From positions 1 through 23,549 of the forward strand of contig JBGALL010000023.1 in the NCBI GenBank assembly GCA_044223895.1: DNA of 23,549 nucleotides. The letters are read 5' to 3'. The DNA is from CAKZSU01 sp044223895 (GTDB lineage: Bacteria; Patescibacteriota; Microgenomatia; UBA10105; UBA927). Of the stretch, positions 22,863 to 23,549 are shown one piece after another (the first letter of the stretch is position 1; each line of letters opens with the position of its first letter). The notes beneath the pieces are model-generated. The model was not told where the DNA came from. It did no database searches and was given only the letters and a program-made list of their open reading frames with translations. The translations under genes and the position numbers were made by a program.

Positions 22863-22934
22863 TACTCTCGGGCAGAGTCGAACTGCCATCACAGCCTTCG
22901 GAGGGCCATATTCTATCCATTAAACTACGAGAGC
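22863..22934 (-). tRNA. tRNA-Arg (CCG)
   Basis: 72-base cloverleaf without CCA. Acceptor GCTCTCG/CGAGAGT (first pair G-T), D-loop AATGGATA with A20 as in tRNA-Arg, anticodon stem-loop TGGCC-CTCCGAA-GGCTG, T-loop TTCGACT. Its D-arm is identical to that of the tRNA-Arg(GCG) 148 bases away, so the two are related by duplication. Last of three tRNAs in a row on this strand. Confidence 0.93.
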
Positions 22935-22964
22935 GAATGAGTTGAAGTAATTCCCGTCCTTGAG

Positions 22965-23050
22965 CGGAGGGTACAGGATTTGAACCTGTGCCTCCCTTTC
23001 AGGAGAACGGTTTTCGAAACCGTCGCTTTTAACCACTCAGCCAACCCTCC
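22965..23050 (-). tRNA. tRNA-Ser (CGA)
   Basis: 86-base class II tRNA with the long variable arm of serine (TCTCC-TGAAA-GGGAG). Acceptor GGAGGGT/ACCCTCC, discriminator G, anticodon stem-loop ACGGT-TTCGAAA-ACCGT, T-loop TTCAAAT. It reads UCG. It lies between the two arginine tRNAs and has no obvious promoter of its own, so one transcript of three tRNAs is likely. Confidence 0.94.
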
Positions 23051-23081
23051 GCTCAGCACGGGATCATGGAACCTCACTTAG

Positions 23082-23153
23082 TACTCCCGACAGGAATCGA
23101 ACCTGTATCAGAAGTTCCGCAAACTCCTATTCTATCCATTAAACTACGGGAGC
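23082..23153 (-). tRNA. tRNA-Arg (anticodon GCG)
   Basis: 72-base cloverleaf without CCA. Acceptor GCTCCCG/CGGGAGT, D-loop AATGGATA with A20, anticodon stem-loop GGAGT-TTGCGGA-ACTTC, T-loop TTCGATT. The anticodon GCG reads CGC and CGU directly. Most bacteria use ACG with A34 changed to inosine for these codons. First of the three-tRNA cluster; a TAAAAT box at 23166-23171 could be its -10. Confidence 0.92.
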
Positions 23154-23215
23154 AATCTCCCCCGTATTTTACTATGAATGAAGGATAATAGCCAGGCAAA
23201 GGCCTATATTAGCTT

Positions 23216-23549
23216 TCAGGCGGGATTTTCTAGGGGGACGTTCTTTGCTAACCAAGTAGCTGCATTATCTACCATTGTTTTCGGAGCCACCTCTCTAAAA
23301 GGCAAAAATCTGCTGAGAATCTCCTTCACAGACTCCTCTTTTACTGAATGTAAAAGCATTATTATACGTGGTCCTTCTTTAGGGACAACGACAACCATTT
23401 TTTCGTTCCACTGTTTTTCAAACCAAAATTCCTTTAAATTCTCCCAGAGATAAAATTTTCCAGCGCTATCAATTCCTAAACTGGTAATTTTGTGAGGGAC
23501 ATCTTCAGGTGGCACGGTTGAAAAAACATAAATAAGAAAAGCCACAGAA
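23216..23549 (-). CDS. Hypothetical protein, partial (start beyond the window)
   Basis: The frame is open from the right edge to a stop at 23216, about 110 residues. A GTG at 23545 could serve as a start but lies inside what looks like a hydrophobic segment (AFLIYVFSTV), so the true start is probably outside. The rest is soluble and alternates strands and helices: GKFYLWENLKEFWFEKQW, MVVVVPKEGPRIIMLL, then ILSRFLPFREVAPKTM. I do not recognise it. The gene reads toward the three-tRNA cluster on the same strand, 62 bases away. Confidence 0.6.
   Translation of the reverse strand, partial: SVAFLIYVFSTVPPEDVPHKITSLGIDSAGKFYLWENLKEFWFEKQWNEKMVVVVPKEGPRIIMLLHSVKEESVKEILSRFLPFREVAPKTMVDNAATWLAKNVPLENPA

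Overview
The window looks like a piece of a small, AT-rich genome from the Candidate Phyla Radiation (Patescibacteria), most likely a Microgenomates-type lineage. The reasons are: tightly packed genes with gaps of 0-10 bases; few convincing Shine-Dalgarno sites; a stand-alone 5'-3' exonuclease; a membrane-anchored TraD/HerA-like ATPase of the kind common in CPR genomes; a sortase, a cohesin-like protein and a lamin-tail protein with a Thr/Pro-rich stalk; a single Xer-type recombinase; and tRNAs mostly without an encoded CCA. TGA is used as a normal stop, so this is not one of the CPR groups that reassign it. The lineage is an inference from gene content, not from a marker tree.

Layout. 1-684: start of a GT4 glycosyltransferase (minus, cut by the window edge). 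823-4211: an operon (minus) of ftsH, a 5'-3' exonuclease and a LOG-family nucleotide phosphoribohydrolase. 4352-5152: a phosphoribosyltransferase-like protein (plus). 5155-8057: a membrane-anchored unknown, a tryptophanyl-tRNA synthetase joined to a tRNA-binding OB domain but broken by a 1-base frameshift, and a cupredoxin (all minus). 8187-9357: an odd initiator tRNA, an unknown protein, a GIY-YIG protein and a second CAT-anticodon tRNA. 9390-12123: an FtsB/DivIC-like protein, a Xer recombinase, a PH-domain membrane protein, IPP isomerase and a tRNA-Ile with anticodon UAU. 12159-16300: an operon of a Pro-rich protein, a TraD/HerA-like ATPase and an ATP-grasp ligase. 16347-18432: a cobalamin module, consisting of PduO-type cob(I)alamin adenosyltransferase, a cobalamin riboswitch with a terminator, and an unrecognised Cys-rich protein that the riboswitch controls. 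18688-20797: a degenerate PLP-fold protein and the lamin-tail surface protein. 20853-22810: an operon of sortase, cohesin-like protein and HD hydrolase. 22863-23153: tRNA-Arg(CCG), tRNA-Ser(CGA) and tRNA-Arg(GCG). 23216-end: a partial unknown protein.

The most interesting item is the cobalamin module. A clear B12 aptamer is followed by a terminator hairpin whose 3' arm carries the only SD-like sequence and whose T-tract touches the start codon. The gene it controls has no function I recognise. Other themes are unusual translation parts (a divergent initiator tRNA, tRNA-Ile UAU, tRNA-Arg GCG, a TrpRS with an extra tRNA-binding domain) and several genes whose -10 boxes sit 5-8 bases before the ATG, which suggests leaderless mRNAs. 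No intergenic stretch exceeds 300 bases.
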